A stretch of 8,037 bases of DNA from Synechococcus sp. UW140 (GTDB lineage Bacteria; Cyanobacteriota; Cyanobacteriia; PCC-6307; Cyanobiaceae). The translations under genes and the position numbers were made by a program. The DNA is taken from assembly GCA_945878795.1 (NCBI GenBank), contig CAMDWF010000090.1, positions 1-8,037 on the forward strand. The letters are read 5' to 3'. Below are positions 1 through 6,205 of the stretch, piece after piece. Position 1 is the stretch's first letter, and every line of letters starts with the position of its first letter. The notes under the pieces were generated by a model. The model saw nothing but the letters and a program-made list of their open reading frames with translations. It was not told the origin of the DNA and searched no databases.

Positions 1-816
1 ATCGATCTGGGCCTCCTGGAGCAGCAGGGTCTCCTCTAGTTCGTTGGCCAGGGTCGGGGTCCCGGCGGGCTGGGTCCCTGGGGCGAGGGGGCGCAGTAGT
101 AAGGCTCTGAGCAGGTTGGGCCGATCAAGGCAGTGGCTGCCCAGGCCCACACCGACCGCCTCGGGTACCCCCCCCGGCGCTACCCCGAAGCGGTGGGCCC
201 AGCAGGCCATCAGCGCCAGTCCGGTGGGGGTGGTGAGTTCGGCCGCCGGCAAGCTGCTGCTATCTGCCAGGGCAAGCCCCCGCCGCCGGGCGATTTCCAG
301 CACCGCCGGGGCCGGTAGGGGCAGCAGGCCATGGGCGGTGCGCACATTGCCGTGGCCGGCGGGTGGCACGCCGCAACTCACTTGGCTTACGCCCAGATGC
401 AGCAATGCGGCACAGACGCCCACCACATCCACCAAGGAGTCGAGGGCTCCGACCTCATGGAAATGCACCGCCTCGGGGGCATGGCCATGGACCCTGGCTT
501 CAGCCTCAGCCAGCAGCAGGAAAACCTGCCGCACCCGCTCCGCCAGGGGCGGGGCTAGGGGAGCCGATCCCAATAGATCGCGCAGCTCACCCCAAGGTCG
601 ATGGTGGGGCTCCTGTTCCAGGGAATGGACCGCAAGGTGCAGTCCCCGCAGGCCCGAGCTGCGGCGTTCCTCCACCTCGAGGCGATAGCGCCCCGCCAGG
701 CCGAGGTCCGCAAGCGGACCGTGGATGACGGTCTCCGGCACGCCGAGATCCAGCAGGGCCGCCAGCAACATGTTGCCCGCCAGGCCAGTGGGGGCGTCGA
801 TGTGGAGCAGGGTCAC
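1..816 (-). CDS. larC: Nickel-pincer cofactor biosynthesis protein LarC (DUF111), C-terminal part outside window
   Basis: LarC is the CTP-dependent nickel insertase that makes the last step of the nickel-pincer nucleotide (NPN) cofactor used by lactate racemase and related LarA-like enzymes; it is cytoplasmic. The 272 visible residues show the family motifs in order: an N-terminal HIDAPTGLAGNMLLAALLD segment (residues 5-23), FHEVGALDSLVDVVG (119-133), the Gly/His-rich GHGNVRTAHG and LPLPAPA stretch (154-171), TTPTGLAL (195-202), and GVGLGSHCLDRPN (222-234). The reading frame is open to position 1 and lacks its C-terminal portion, which lies beyond the left edge. The start is a GTG at 816 that overlaps the stop of the upstream protease gene as GTGA, suggesting translational coupling; no clear ribosome binding site is visible. 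Residue 15 is Asn where the family usually has Asp (GDM). No larB, larE or larA is visible here. Family assignment is firm; the actual substrate enzyme in this organism is unknown. Confidence 0.93.
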   Translation of the reverse strand, partial: MTLLHIDAPTGLAGNMLLAALLDLGVPETVIHGPLADLGLAGRYRLEVEERRSSGLRGLHLAVHSLEQEPHHRPWGELRDLLGSAPLAPPLAERVRQVFLLLAEAEARVHGHAPEAVHFHEVGALDSLVDVVGVCAALLHLGVSQVSCGVPPAGHGNVRTAHGLLPLPAPAVLEIARRRGLALADSSSLPAAELTTPTGLALMACWAHRFGVAPGGVPEAVGVGLGSHCLDRPNLLRALLLRPLAPGTQPAGTPTLANELEETLLLQEAQID

Positions 817-1469
817 GGGCCGAGCGCCGGTATGGGGCGTCCCAGCCGCGGGGCACGCTCCAGCAATTGCTCCGCCTCCGCCTCGAGTTCACCCTGGTGC
901 TGGCGCAACCACTGGGCCACCTCACGGCGGGCACGGCGCTGTTCCAGCTGGGCGGTGGGCACGTCCTGACCGGAAAGACCCCAGAGGCGACCCAGCAGGG
1001 CGCGATCATCAGCCCCACCGACACTTTCGCCGTAGAGCAAATCCTCAGCCGCCATCCCCGCCAGCAGGACGCGGCTCCAACGGCGCAGGTCCTCGAGGGG
1101 GAGTCGGGCCGTTGCGGGGGGATCGAACTCCGTGCTGCCCCCGCAGGCCAACCCCGCCTGAAGGGCCGCCAAGCTGCCTACCAGCACCCTGCGCACCGCC
1201 AGCCCCTCGGCCTGGGCCACAAGGGCATGGCCCGCTTCGTGGCGGGCGACTCGGCGCAGCCGGGCCTTGCCTCCGGGCATAGCCTCCGCCAGCAAATGGC
1301 CGCCGCGGCCCCCGAAACGGGCCGCATCCAGGCTCAGGGCACCCAGGGCGAAGGCCGTGAAAACAGTCGTCCACCAAGGGGAGATTCCCAGGAAGGGTCC
1401 GAACACGGCGGCCAGGCTGATGGTCAGGACAGCCAGTCCGGCAGTGAGGGCAGTTTGGTCCGAGGCCAT
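813..1469 (-). CDS. FtsH-like (M41-type) membrane zinc metalloprotease without AAA domain
   Basis: This 218-aa protein has two predicted N-terminal membrane segments (about residues 8-29 and 32-49), then a soluble domain with the zinc-binding HEAGH motif at 77-81. Downstream, GMAAEDLLYGESVGGADD (138-155) resembles the FtsH segment AAEELxFG...TGAxND that supplies the third, acidic zinc ligand; D154 or D155 is the likely equivalent. FtsH proteins are around 600 residues with an AAA ATPase in front of the protease; here that module is absent and nothing upstream could encode it. Such short proteins are often labelled 'ATP-dependent Zn protease' in cyanobacteria although they cannot bind ATP. The frame is open upstream of 1469, but the ATG there gives a clean membrane start 7 bp after the preceding gene's stop. 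Its own stop overlaps the larC GTG start. It is probably a membrane peptidase; its substrate is unknown. Confidence 0.82.
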   Translation of the reverse strand: MASDQTALTAGLAVLTISLAAVFGPFLGISPWWTTVFTAFALGALSLDAARFGGRGGHLLAEAMPGGKARLRRVARHEAGHALVAQAEGLAVRRVLVGSLAALQAGLACGGSTEFDPPATARLPLEDLRRWSRVLLAGMAAEDLLYGESVGGADDRALLGRLWGLSGQDVPTAQLEQRRARREVAQWLRQHQGELEAEAEQLLERAPRLGRPIPALGP

Positions 1470-1476
1470 CAAGCGC

Positions 1477-2265
1477 TTAGCGGGGCGGACGGCTGACGGC
1501 GCGCGAGTGGCTGCGGCTGCCAGCGGCGGCGCGGGGGTCCAGGGACCGCTCCTGAGAATCGGTATCCCGTGCCGGCGTGTTGCGCTTGTCCGAGCTGCGG
1601 CCGGCCTGGGAGGGGGCTTCATCATTGCGGCGCGTGCCCTCTGGGCTGCGGCCACCGCCGTCGGGCCGGCGCCCCTTGCCTCCCCGATTACCGCGCTGGG
1701 CGATGGGACTCAGGACCTCCAGTCGTTCGAGCTGGAGGGCCTGCTCCTGGCGGCGCAGATCGAGCGAGACGAAATGGCGCAGATGGGCCAGGGGGATTTC
1801 GCCGCGCAGCTGCAGTTTGAACGGAATGGGCCTTTCGCCGTCAGGGCGTGGCAACTGACGTACCTTGACGACAAAATCCTTGGTTTCTGGGCGGGTGAAG
1901 ATCAATTCTCCGCGCACCGAGAAGTAATCGTCTCCTTCGGGGAGTCCGTCGCTGCCGCAGGGCTCTTCAGCCTCCTGGGCCAGGGTGCTCGGTTCCCAGA
2001 CGCCCACCATCTGGAGATGCAACTGACCCTCTTCCCTGGAGCGGGGATAAACCACCCAAAGATGGGGCATGGATAAATCAAGGTGCCGGCGCATCAGGGT
2101 GAGCAGCCGGCCCAGCACTACCGCTTCAATGGCCTGACCATCGGTGGTGCGGATCGCCCCACGGGTGAGCACGGCCGGATCGCTGGGTTCGTAAACCCCA
2201 CGGACGACACCGATGGCCCGGTATTGCAACGGTTCGGTGACCGGGGGAATGGGGTGCTGACGCAT
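1477..2265 (-). CDS. Conserved cyanobacterial hypothetical protein with disordered Arg/Gly-rich C-terminal tail
   Basis: This 262-aa protein reads like a conserved picocyanobacterial hypothetical, but I cannot name a domain. Residues 1-185 look folded and rich in beta-strand, for example YRAIGVVRGVYEP (15-27), the Leu-rich helix VVLGRLLTLMRRH (49-61), PHLWVVYPR (67-75) and KDFVVKVRQLPRP (129-141). Residues 190-262 are low-complexity and basic, rich in Arg, Gly, Ser and Pro, with no predicted fold; such tails often bind nucleic acid or partners, which is only a guess here. No signal peptide or membrane helix is seen. The frame stays open far upstream, antisense to the TPR gene, but the ATG at 2265 sits at the edge of a non-coding divergent region and begins the globular part, so I chose it. 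It appears to be the first gene of the cluster with the Zn protease and larC. Confidence 0.8.
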   Translation of the reverse strand: MRQHPIPPVTEPLQYRAIGVVRGVYEPSDPAVLTRGAIRTTDGQAIEAVVLGRLLTLMRRHLDLSMPHLWVVYPRSREEGQLHLQMVGVWEPSTLAQEAEEPCGSDGLPEGDDYFSVRGELIFTRPETKDFVVKVRQLPRPDGERPIPFKLQLRGEIPLAHLRHFVSLDLRRQEQALQLERLEVLSPIAQRGNRGGKGRRPDGGGRSPEGTRRNDEAPSQAGRSSDKRNTPARDTDSQERSLDPRAAAGSRSHSRAVSRPPR

Positions 2266-2373
2266 GGTGGGGGGAGAGCTTGGGAGCCGCGCAGCAGCCC
2301 CAAACGGCGGTGAGGTCAATGTAGCGAGCGTGAACAGTAGTCTCCCTGCGGGCCTTGCCCTTTCTAGTTTCGG
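2266..2373. promoter_or_regulatory. Divergent intergenic region between the larC-cluster hypothetical and the TPR gene
   Basis: These 108 bp separate two divergently oriented genes and must hold promoters for both. I see only a weak -10-like TACATT on the minus strand (revcomp of about 2318-2323) without a convincing -35, and no clear plus-strand hexamers. An in-frame TAG at 2365-2367, just upstream of the ATG at 2374, fixes the TPR start. Confidence 0.4.
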
Positions 2374-3267
2374 ATGTTGACCCAGCCCCGCCGCTTTGGA
2401 GCCTATGGGCTTGCTGCCGCCATTGCCCTGACGCTGCTGGCCATGGGGGCGGGTTGGTGGCTGGGCCAGCGCAGCGGCGCCAACCGGTCGGCGGGCGATC
2501 CGCGCCAAACCATCCTGGAGAAGGAGATCAACGTGCTCGTGCTGCGGGAAGAGCGCCACGAGTCCAGTGCTGGCGATCGCCAGCGGCTGCTCGAATTGCT
2601 GGTGGGTCTTGGCCGGCAGCAGGAGGCCATCGCCCTGCTGGAGCCCATGGCCGATCGGGAACCGGAACGGTGGTCCCTGCGGTTGATGCTGGCCGAACTG
2701 CGCCGGGACAGCGGTGATCCGACGGGAGCGGAACGGGGGTTGCGTCAGATCCTGAGTCGCCAACCCCACCAGGTGGAAGCGCTGCAGTTGATGAGCCTGC
2801 TGCAACTCGAACAGGGCCAGGGCAGCCAGGCCCTGCGCCAGGTCCAGGCGGCCTTCACCGCCGCCACCACCCCCGGGATCAAGCCGCAGGCCCTGGGCCT
2901 GGGGCTTTTGCTGGCCGAAATTCAAGACCGGATGGGACAGAAGCAGCAGGCCAAGGCCATCTATCAGCAGTTGGCGGGCGCCTTCCCCCAGGATGCACGC
3001 CCCATGGTGGCCCTGGCCCTGCTGCTGCAGCAAAGCGGGGATACCAACGCTGCCTTGACGGCCCTGACCAACGCCAAGCAGCGCAGTGGCAAGACGGGCA
3101 CAGCCGATCCGGTGCTCGACAAGCTGGCGGCGAACTGGTCGATGTTGTCGGTGCGCACGCAACCGAATCAAGGCACAACAAAGCCAGGGTCAGGGCTGGT
3201 AAGTCCGCCTACGGTCCAGCCAGGCCTGGGCGAGTTGCCGCCGGTGCCGGTGCATCAAAATCCTTGA
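2374..3267 (+). CDS. Membrane-anchored tetratricopeptide-repeat protein
   Basis: This 297-aa protein has one N-terminal hydrophobic helix (about residues 9-30, ending in GWWLGQR) preceded by Arg residues, so it is likely a signal anchor with the rest outside the cytoplasm. Residues 42-65 are charged and may form a helix or coiled coil. From about 67 to 235 there are helical repeats with TPR spacing: RLLELLVGLGRQQEAIALLE (71-90), then segments around 101-128, 135-160, 175-203 and 209-233, with the typical Gly, Ala and Pro positions. The last 60 residues are Pro/Gly/Thr-rich and probably disordered. TPR proteins scaffold protein complexes; the partner is unknown. An in-frame stop nine bases upstream leaves the ATG at 2374 as first start. 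Its last 59 bp, coding for the disordered tail, overlap the end of the convergent minus-strand gene. Confidence 0.82.
   Translation: MLTQPRRFGAYGLAAAIALTLLAMGAGWWLGQRSGANRSAGDPRQTILEKEINVLVLREERHESSAGDRQRLLELLVGLGRQQEAIALLEPMADREPERWSLRLMLAELRRDSGDPTGAERGLRQILSRQPHQVEALQLMSLLQLEQGQGSQALRQVQAAFTAATTPGIKPQALGLGLLLAEIQDRMGQKQQAKAIYQQLAGAFPQDARPMVALALLLQQSGDTNAALTALTNAKQRSGKTGTADPVLDKLAANWSMLSVRTQPNQGTTKPGSGLVSPPTVQPGLGELPPVPVHQNP
2573..2580. repeat. HIP1 octamer GCGATCGC
   Basis: An exact copy of the cyanobacterial highly iterated palindrome, extended to GGCGATCGCC at 2572-2581, lies inside the TPR gene. It is the only exact copy I found in the window; near-matches such as AACGATCGCGAC around 7305 do not qualify. 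One copy in 8 kb of GC-rich DNA is weak evidence on its own. Confidence 0.5.
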
Positions 3268-3526
3268 GGGCCTTGTCGACGGCCTGGCCTGGGGAGGTGG
3301 CGTCATCCATGGCCGAGCCGCGGCGCAGCCGATTCATCAGGTCGATGGGATTGGTGGCATCCAACACGGAGGATTTGGAGCCACCGCCTTCATAAACCTG
3401 GCGTTCCTGGGGGCTGGTGCCCATGGTCTGTCCGTAGCCGGCCACCTGGGCACCCGCAGGCCCGCAGAGCGCCAGCGGAACAGGGGCAAGAGCCAGCAGG
3501 CTGATGGTCAGGAGGGAACGGGCCAT
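3209..3526 (-). CDS. Small secreted hypothetical protein
   Basis: This is a 105-aa protein with a clear N-terminal signal peptide: MARS, a hydrophobic stretch (residues 5-20), and a likely signal peptidase I site after AGA (24-26). A Cys at 21 (LALC) is a poor lipobox because the -1 residue is Leu, so a lipoprotein is unlikely. The mature part is small and polar, with a central NPIDLMNRLRRG segment (59-70) and a PGQAVDKALKDFDA helix (79-92) followed by an Ala/Pro tail; I do not recognise a domain. The frame is open further upstream to 3736, but that extension runs through xth and would bury the signal peptide, so ATG 3526 is preferred. It is divergent from xth (70 bp apart) and its 3' end overlaps the TPR gene. 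Confidence 0.68.
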   Translation of the reverse strand: MARSLLTISLLALAPVPLALCGPAGAQVAGYGQTMGTSPQERQVYEGGGSKSSVLDATNPIDLMNRLRRGSAMDDATSPGQAVDKALKDFDAPAPAATRPGLAGP

Positions 3527-3596
3527 GGGGTGGCGGAGCGCCGACGGCCAACGAAGGTTGTGGACGATGCTAGTGGGCCCCTGCAGAGAGCCCGGC
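3527..3596. promoter_or_regulatory. Divergent intergenic region between the small secreted protein gene and xth
   Basis: This 70-bp gap lies between two divergent starts and should carry a promoter for each. A purine stretch AGAGAG at about 3585-3590 precedes the GTG start of xth with suitable spacing and may be its ribosome binding site. No clear -35/-10 pair is visible. An in-frame ATG at 3567 is an alternative xth start. Confidence 0.4.
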
Positions 3597-4445
3597 GTGC
3601 GGATCGCCACCTGGAACGTCAATTCGCTGCGAACCCGGTTGGACCAGGTGCTCGCTTGGTTGGCGGAGGAACGCCCTGAAGTGCTCTGCCTGCAGGAAAC
3701 CAAGGTCAGTGATGACCTTTTTCCTTCGCAGCCCATCGAGGCCCTCGGTTATGGGGCCGTTTTCAGTGGCCAGAAGGCCTACAACGGTGTGGCGATCCTC
3801 AGCCTCCTGCCCTTGGAGGACCTTCGCATTGGCTTTGATGGATTGCTGAGCGACGATGCCGATGCCGATGCCGAGGCTGAGGGGCTGGCCGCCCAGAAGC
3901 GCGTCATCAGTGCCCTGATTGATGGTGTCCGGGTGGTGAATCTGTATGTTCCCAACGGCGCCTCCCTGAGCTCACCGAAGTACGCCTACAAATTGGAATG
4001 GCTGGCCTGCCTGGAGAGGGCCTTGGGGGCCATCAGGGCCCAAGGGGATCCGCTGGTGGTGGTTGGCGATTTCAACATCGCCCTTGAGGCCAGGGATATC
4101 CACGCTCCCGAGCGCCTGAGTGGCGGAATCATGGCTAGTGAAGCCGAACGTCAGGCCCTCAGGCAGGCGCTGGGGCCAGAGCTCAGGGATGCCTTTCGGG
4201 TGTTTGAACCGGCCGGCGGCCATTGGAGCTGGTGGGATTACCGCAGCGGCGCCTGGGAAACGGGCCGGGGCTGGCGGATTGACCACATCTATATCGATGA
4301 TCAGCTGCTGGACTTCGCCACCGGTTGCGTCATCCACCAGCGGCTGCGGGGCAATCCCCAGCCGAGTGACCACGCGCCGGTGGTGGTGCATCTGGCCTGG
4401 CCCCCCGCCGAGGCAGACCAGGACGAGGAGGCGGAGGTGTTCTAA
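3597..4445 (+). CDS. xth: Exodeoxyribonuclease III (AP endonuclease)
   Basis: This Mg-dependent DNA repair nuclease of the exonuclease III / APE1 family cleaves at abasic sites and removes 3' blocking groups in base excision repair. The 282-aa length fits the family. All expected catalytic residues are visible: Asn7 and Asn9 in ATWNVN, Glu34 in LQETK, Tyr117 and Asn120 in LYVPNG, Asp158 and Asn160 in GDFNI, Asp229 in RIDHI, and Asp258/His259 in SDHAP. A GTG at 3597 starts the protein directly at VRIATWNVN as in other members; upstream ATGs at 3567 or 3504 would add residues not typical of the family, and the latter would overlap the divergent gene. One oddity is an acidic insert, SDDADADAEAEG (85-96), encoded by a hexamer repeat between two core strands. 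The M23 peptidase gene follows 24 bp downstream on the same strand. Confidence 0.95.
   Translation: MRIATWNVNSLRTRLDQVLAWLAEERPEVLCLQETKVSDDLFPSQPIEALGYGAVFSGQKAYNGVAILSLLPLEDLRIGFDGLLSDDADADAEAEGLAAQKRVISALIDGVRVVNLYVPNGASLSSPKYAYKLEWLACLERALGAIRAQGDPLVVVGDFNIALEARDIHAPERLSGGIMASEAERQALRQALGPELRDAFRVFEPAGGHWSWWDYRSGAWETGRGWRIDHIYIDDQLLDFATGCVIHQRLRGNPQPSDHAPVVVHLAWPPAEADQDEEAEVF
3855..3872. repeat. GATGCC hexamer microsatellite inside xth
   Basis: Three perfect tandem copies of GATGCC encode Asp-Ala-Asp-Ala-Asp-Ala, followed by a degenerate GAGGCT unit. Copy-number changes would keep the frame, lengthening or shortening an acidic surface loop of the nuclease. Confidence 0.75.
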
Positions 4446-4469
4446 GCGCTAGGAGCGGCGGATCCCCTT

Positions 4470-5258
4470 GTGAACTTCTCCGGCGGCGGTACAACGCTGC
4501 CAGGGATTTGGGTTGGCATGGTTTGGCTGGGAAAAGCGCCAGAAGCAACGGCTTGGCCAGGAAAGTCGCGGCAAGCAAGGGACCGCTTTGGTACCGCCAG
4601 GGCCTTGGCGCTTCAGGACGGCCGGTGGCTACTCCTCCGCTGGATCAGTGTTGGGAGTGGGTTGGCTCTGGCATGGCTGACGCTGCCAGCGGCCCGAACC
4701 AACGGCGCTGACCAGGGTTACCCGGTTAGACCCGCCCCTCCTGCCGCCTCGGTGGTGGCCAATTTGGCCCCTGCCCCCCTCGGTGGTGTGGCGGAGCCAG
4801 GCCGTTGCCCGGCCGCAAAGATGGCCCAGGGCCGGCGCACCGTGGCGGGGGCCAGGCTGCGGTATCCCTTGACCCGCTGGGCCGGGGAAATCTCTCCCTT
4901 TGGTTGGCGTTATTCCAGTGCCCGGGGCGCCTGGCGCATGCATACCGGCATCGATCTGATCAGCCCGCCGGGGACGCCGGTTTTGGCGGTGATGGGGGGC
5001 CAGGTGGCCCGGGTTGACACTATCGGCGGCTACGGAATTGCGGTGATTGTGGACCACGGCAACGGCTGGCAAAGCCTGTATGCCCACCTGCAGGCGGTGG
5101 CGGTGCGTCCCTGCACGCTGCTGCCGGCGGGGGGCCAACTGGGGTGGGTGGGCCGTAGCGGCAGCGCCAGCACGGACCATCTCCATCTGGAACTGAGGAG
5201 TGGAACGGGCCCCTCCCAGGTGGCGGTGGACCCGGCGAAGTATCTGCCCCGGCCTTAG
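4470..5258 (+). CDS. M23 family (LytM/lysostaphin-type) metallopeptidase
   Basis: The C-terminal half is a complete M23 domain (about residues 130-258), which normally cuts peptide cross-links in peptidoglycan or acts as a regulator of amidases. Zinc ligands are visible: His158 and Asp162 in HTGID, and His239 in DHLHLE; His206 in LYAHL and His237 match the catalytic histidines. A hydrophobic segment WLLLRWISVGSGLALAWL (53-70) is a signal peptide or anchor, and residues 80-120 are a Pro/Ala-rich linker, so the domain faces the periplasm. The start is uncertain. GTG 4470 gives 262 aa and has AGGAG at 4451-4455, rather far away. ATG 4518, or a TTG near 4605 just ahead of the hydrophobic segment, would give a more normal signal peptide. 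It may be co-transcribed with xth, 24 bp upstream, without a known functional link. Confidence 0.88.
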   Translation: MNFSGGGTTLPGIWVGMVWLGKAPEATAWPGKSRQARDRFGTARALALQDGRWLLLRWISVGSGLALAWLTLPAARTNGADQGYPVRPAPPAASVVANLAPAPLGGVAEPGRCPAAKMAQGRRTVAGARLRYPLTRWAGEISPFGWRYSSARGAWRMHTGIDLISPPGTPVLAVMGGQVARVDTIGGYGIAVIVDHGNGWQSLYAHLQAVAVRPCTLLPAGGQLGWVGRSGSASTDHLHLELRSGTGPSQVAVDPAKYLPRP

Positions 5259-5284
5259 TTGCCCAGGAACCTTAGTCATTTAGT

Positions 5285-5332
5285 CCCCAAGTCCTTTATT
5301 GACTGGGCATCCCCAAGGCCCGGGCCTTGGGG
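5285..5332. terminator. Tandem GC-rich hairpins downstream of the M23 gene (possible terminator or switch)
   Basis: The first hairpin pairs CCCAAGTC (5286-5293) with GACTGGG (5301-5307), with one bulged A and a 7-nt loop. The second is a perfect 22-bp palindrome at 5311-5332 with arms CCCCAAGGCCC and GGGCCTTGGGG. Neither is followed by a T-run, so a classical intrinsic terminator is not certain. The left arm CCCCAAG also occurs at 5285-5291 and could pair with CTTGGGG at 5326-5332, giving an alternative fold. The rest of the 211-bp spacer (5259-5469) shows no gene; a small dyad TGAGT/ACTCA lies at 5377-5392. Confidence 0.5.
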
Positions 5333-5469
5333 CGATCTGGACAACAGGGGCGAGAGGACGACCTGGACGGCCGGAATGAGTGGAAATACTCACAGCTGCC
5401 AAAGGGTCATGGCGGCGACCACGCCAACCAAGGCCTGGTGGCTGGATGGGAGGACGAATTCCGTGCTCC

Positions 5470-5712
5470 ATGACTTCCCTGCTCTGCTGCTATCGCAATA
5501 TCGGCCACCAGTTGCTGATCTTGCGCTGCTGCGGACCTGGGGATTTTTTTTTGGAGCGGGTGGTGTTTCCCTTTGAATTGCTTACTTTCGCCTGTCCGGT
5601 CGACGCCGAGGTCAAGATCTGGCATTTGGATGGCGCCGGACCGACCCTGGTCGACTGCTGCCTAGCCGAGGCCATGCTCTGTGGGGATTCGCCTGAGGAT
5701 CGGGTGAGCTGA
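5470..5712 (+). CDS. DUF1830 domain-containing protein
   Basis: This 80-aa protein matches the cyanobacterial DUF1830 family, whose function is unknown. Signatures are the N-terminal CCYRN (residues 6-10), the core FFLERVVFPFELLTFACP (26-43) corresponding to the family's FERVVFP...F motif, and the following strand AEVKIWHLDG (46-55). It is soluble, with no signal peptide, and rich in Cys, including the CC pairs at 6-7 and near 20-21. ATG 5470 was chosen because the family begins shortly before the CCY motif; the frame is open upstream to 5380 but that extension looks random. A GGGAGGA at 5448-5453 is a ribosome-binding-like site, though 16 bases away. The coding sequence contains nine consecutive T at 5544-5552, encoding part of DFFL. 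It is convergent with the J-domain gene, 26 bp apart. Confidence 0.85.
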   Translation: MTSLLCCYRNIGHQLLILRCCGPGDFFLERVVFPFELLTFACPVDAEVKIWHLDGAGPTLVDCCLAEAMLCGDSPEDRVS

Positions 5713-5738
5713 ACCTGGGTTTTGGCGCTGCCTTGGGA

Positions 5739-6143
5739 TCAATCGCAATCGAGACCCAGCAGCAGAACCCGGGCGGCGTTGATGGCCTGCATGGTGTCGT
5801 GGGCTCCGCCCCGATCGGGGTGGTGCTCGGCCGCCGCTTGTTTCCAGGCGCGGTTCACATCGGCTTCCCGCAGCCGGCCGGCGAGGGCCAGGCCCAGGCG
5901 ATGGCGGGCCTGCATCGCCTCCACATCGGGACTGCGGCCCAGGGGGGAACGGTCAGCGGCGCTGAGGCCGCTGCCCCGACGCTTGCGGCCGGTCTCCTTG
6001 GCCTTGGCGCTACCGCTGTCCCCAGCAGCTTGAAACCCATTGGCTCCCCTGCCCTTCGGGGCACCGAAACCCTTGGACTTCCTTTCGGCACTGGCCTGCT
6101 GCTGGCCAGGGGCCGATCTAGAGACAACCAGGGGCATGGACAT
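5739..6143 (-). CDS. C-terminal J-domain (type III DnaJ-like) protein
   Basis: This 134-aa protein ends in a J domain (about residues 78-132): helix II RLREADVNRAWKQAAAEH leads into the invariant HPD at 108-110, then RGG and helix III DTMQAINAARVLLLG (116-130). J domains stimulate the ATPase of Hsp70 (DnaK). It has no Gly/Phe region, zinc finger or substrate-binding domain, so it is a type III co-chaperone that presumably recruits DnaK2/DnaK3-type chaperones to some target. Residues 10-75 are low-complexity, rich in Gly, Ala, Lys, Arg and Ser, and probably disordered. The start is ambiguous between ATG 6143, ATG 6137 and a TTG at 6152; an in-frame TGA lies a little upstream. It lies 62 bp downstream of the membrane protein gene on the same strand and may share its transcript. 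Confidence 0.87.
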   Translation of the reverse strand: MSMPLVVSRSAPGQQQASAERKSKGFGAPKGRGANGFQAAGDSGSAKAKETGRKRRGSGLSAADRSPLGRSPDVEAMQARHRLGLALAGRLREADVNRAWKQAAAEHHPDRGGAHDTMQAINAARVLLLGLDCD

Positions 6144-6205
6144 GGCAGGCAAGGCATCGGCCCCAACAAGGCGAGCCGATCCTCACCTTTGCACAGTCTC
6201 CCCTT

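Noticed and set aside
44..1496. Several plus-strand open frames of 120-210 codons across the larC and protease region
   Set aside because: They are antisense shadows in GC-rich DNA with low-complexity Arg/Pro/Gly-rich translations, while the minus strand carries clear LarC and HEAGH motifs.
2266..3171. Long open frame on the minus strand, continuous with the hypothetical gene and antisense to the TPR gene
   Set aside because: It mirrors the codon pattern of the TPR gene, is rich in Gln and Leu without domain features, and crosses the divergent promoter region. The conserved-looking protein begins at 2265.
3504..3596. N-terminal extension of xth to an ATG at 3504
   Set aside because: It overlaps the divergent gene start, does not resemble the family, and the GTG at 3597 begins exactly at the conserved ATWNVN region.
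5259..5469. Possible small gene upstream of the DUF1830 gene
   Set aside because: The frames here lack motifs, start context and plausible composition; the stretch holds hairpins and looks non-coding.
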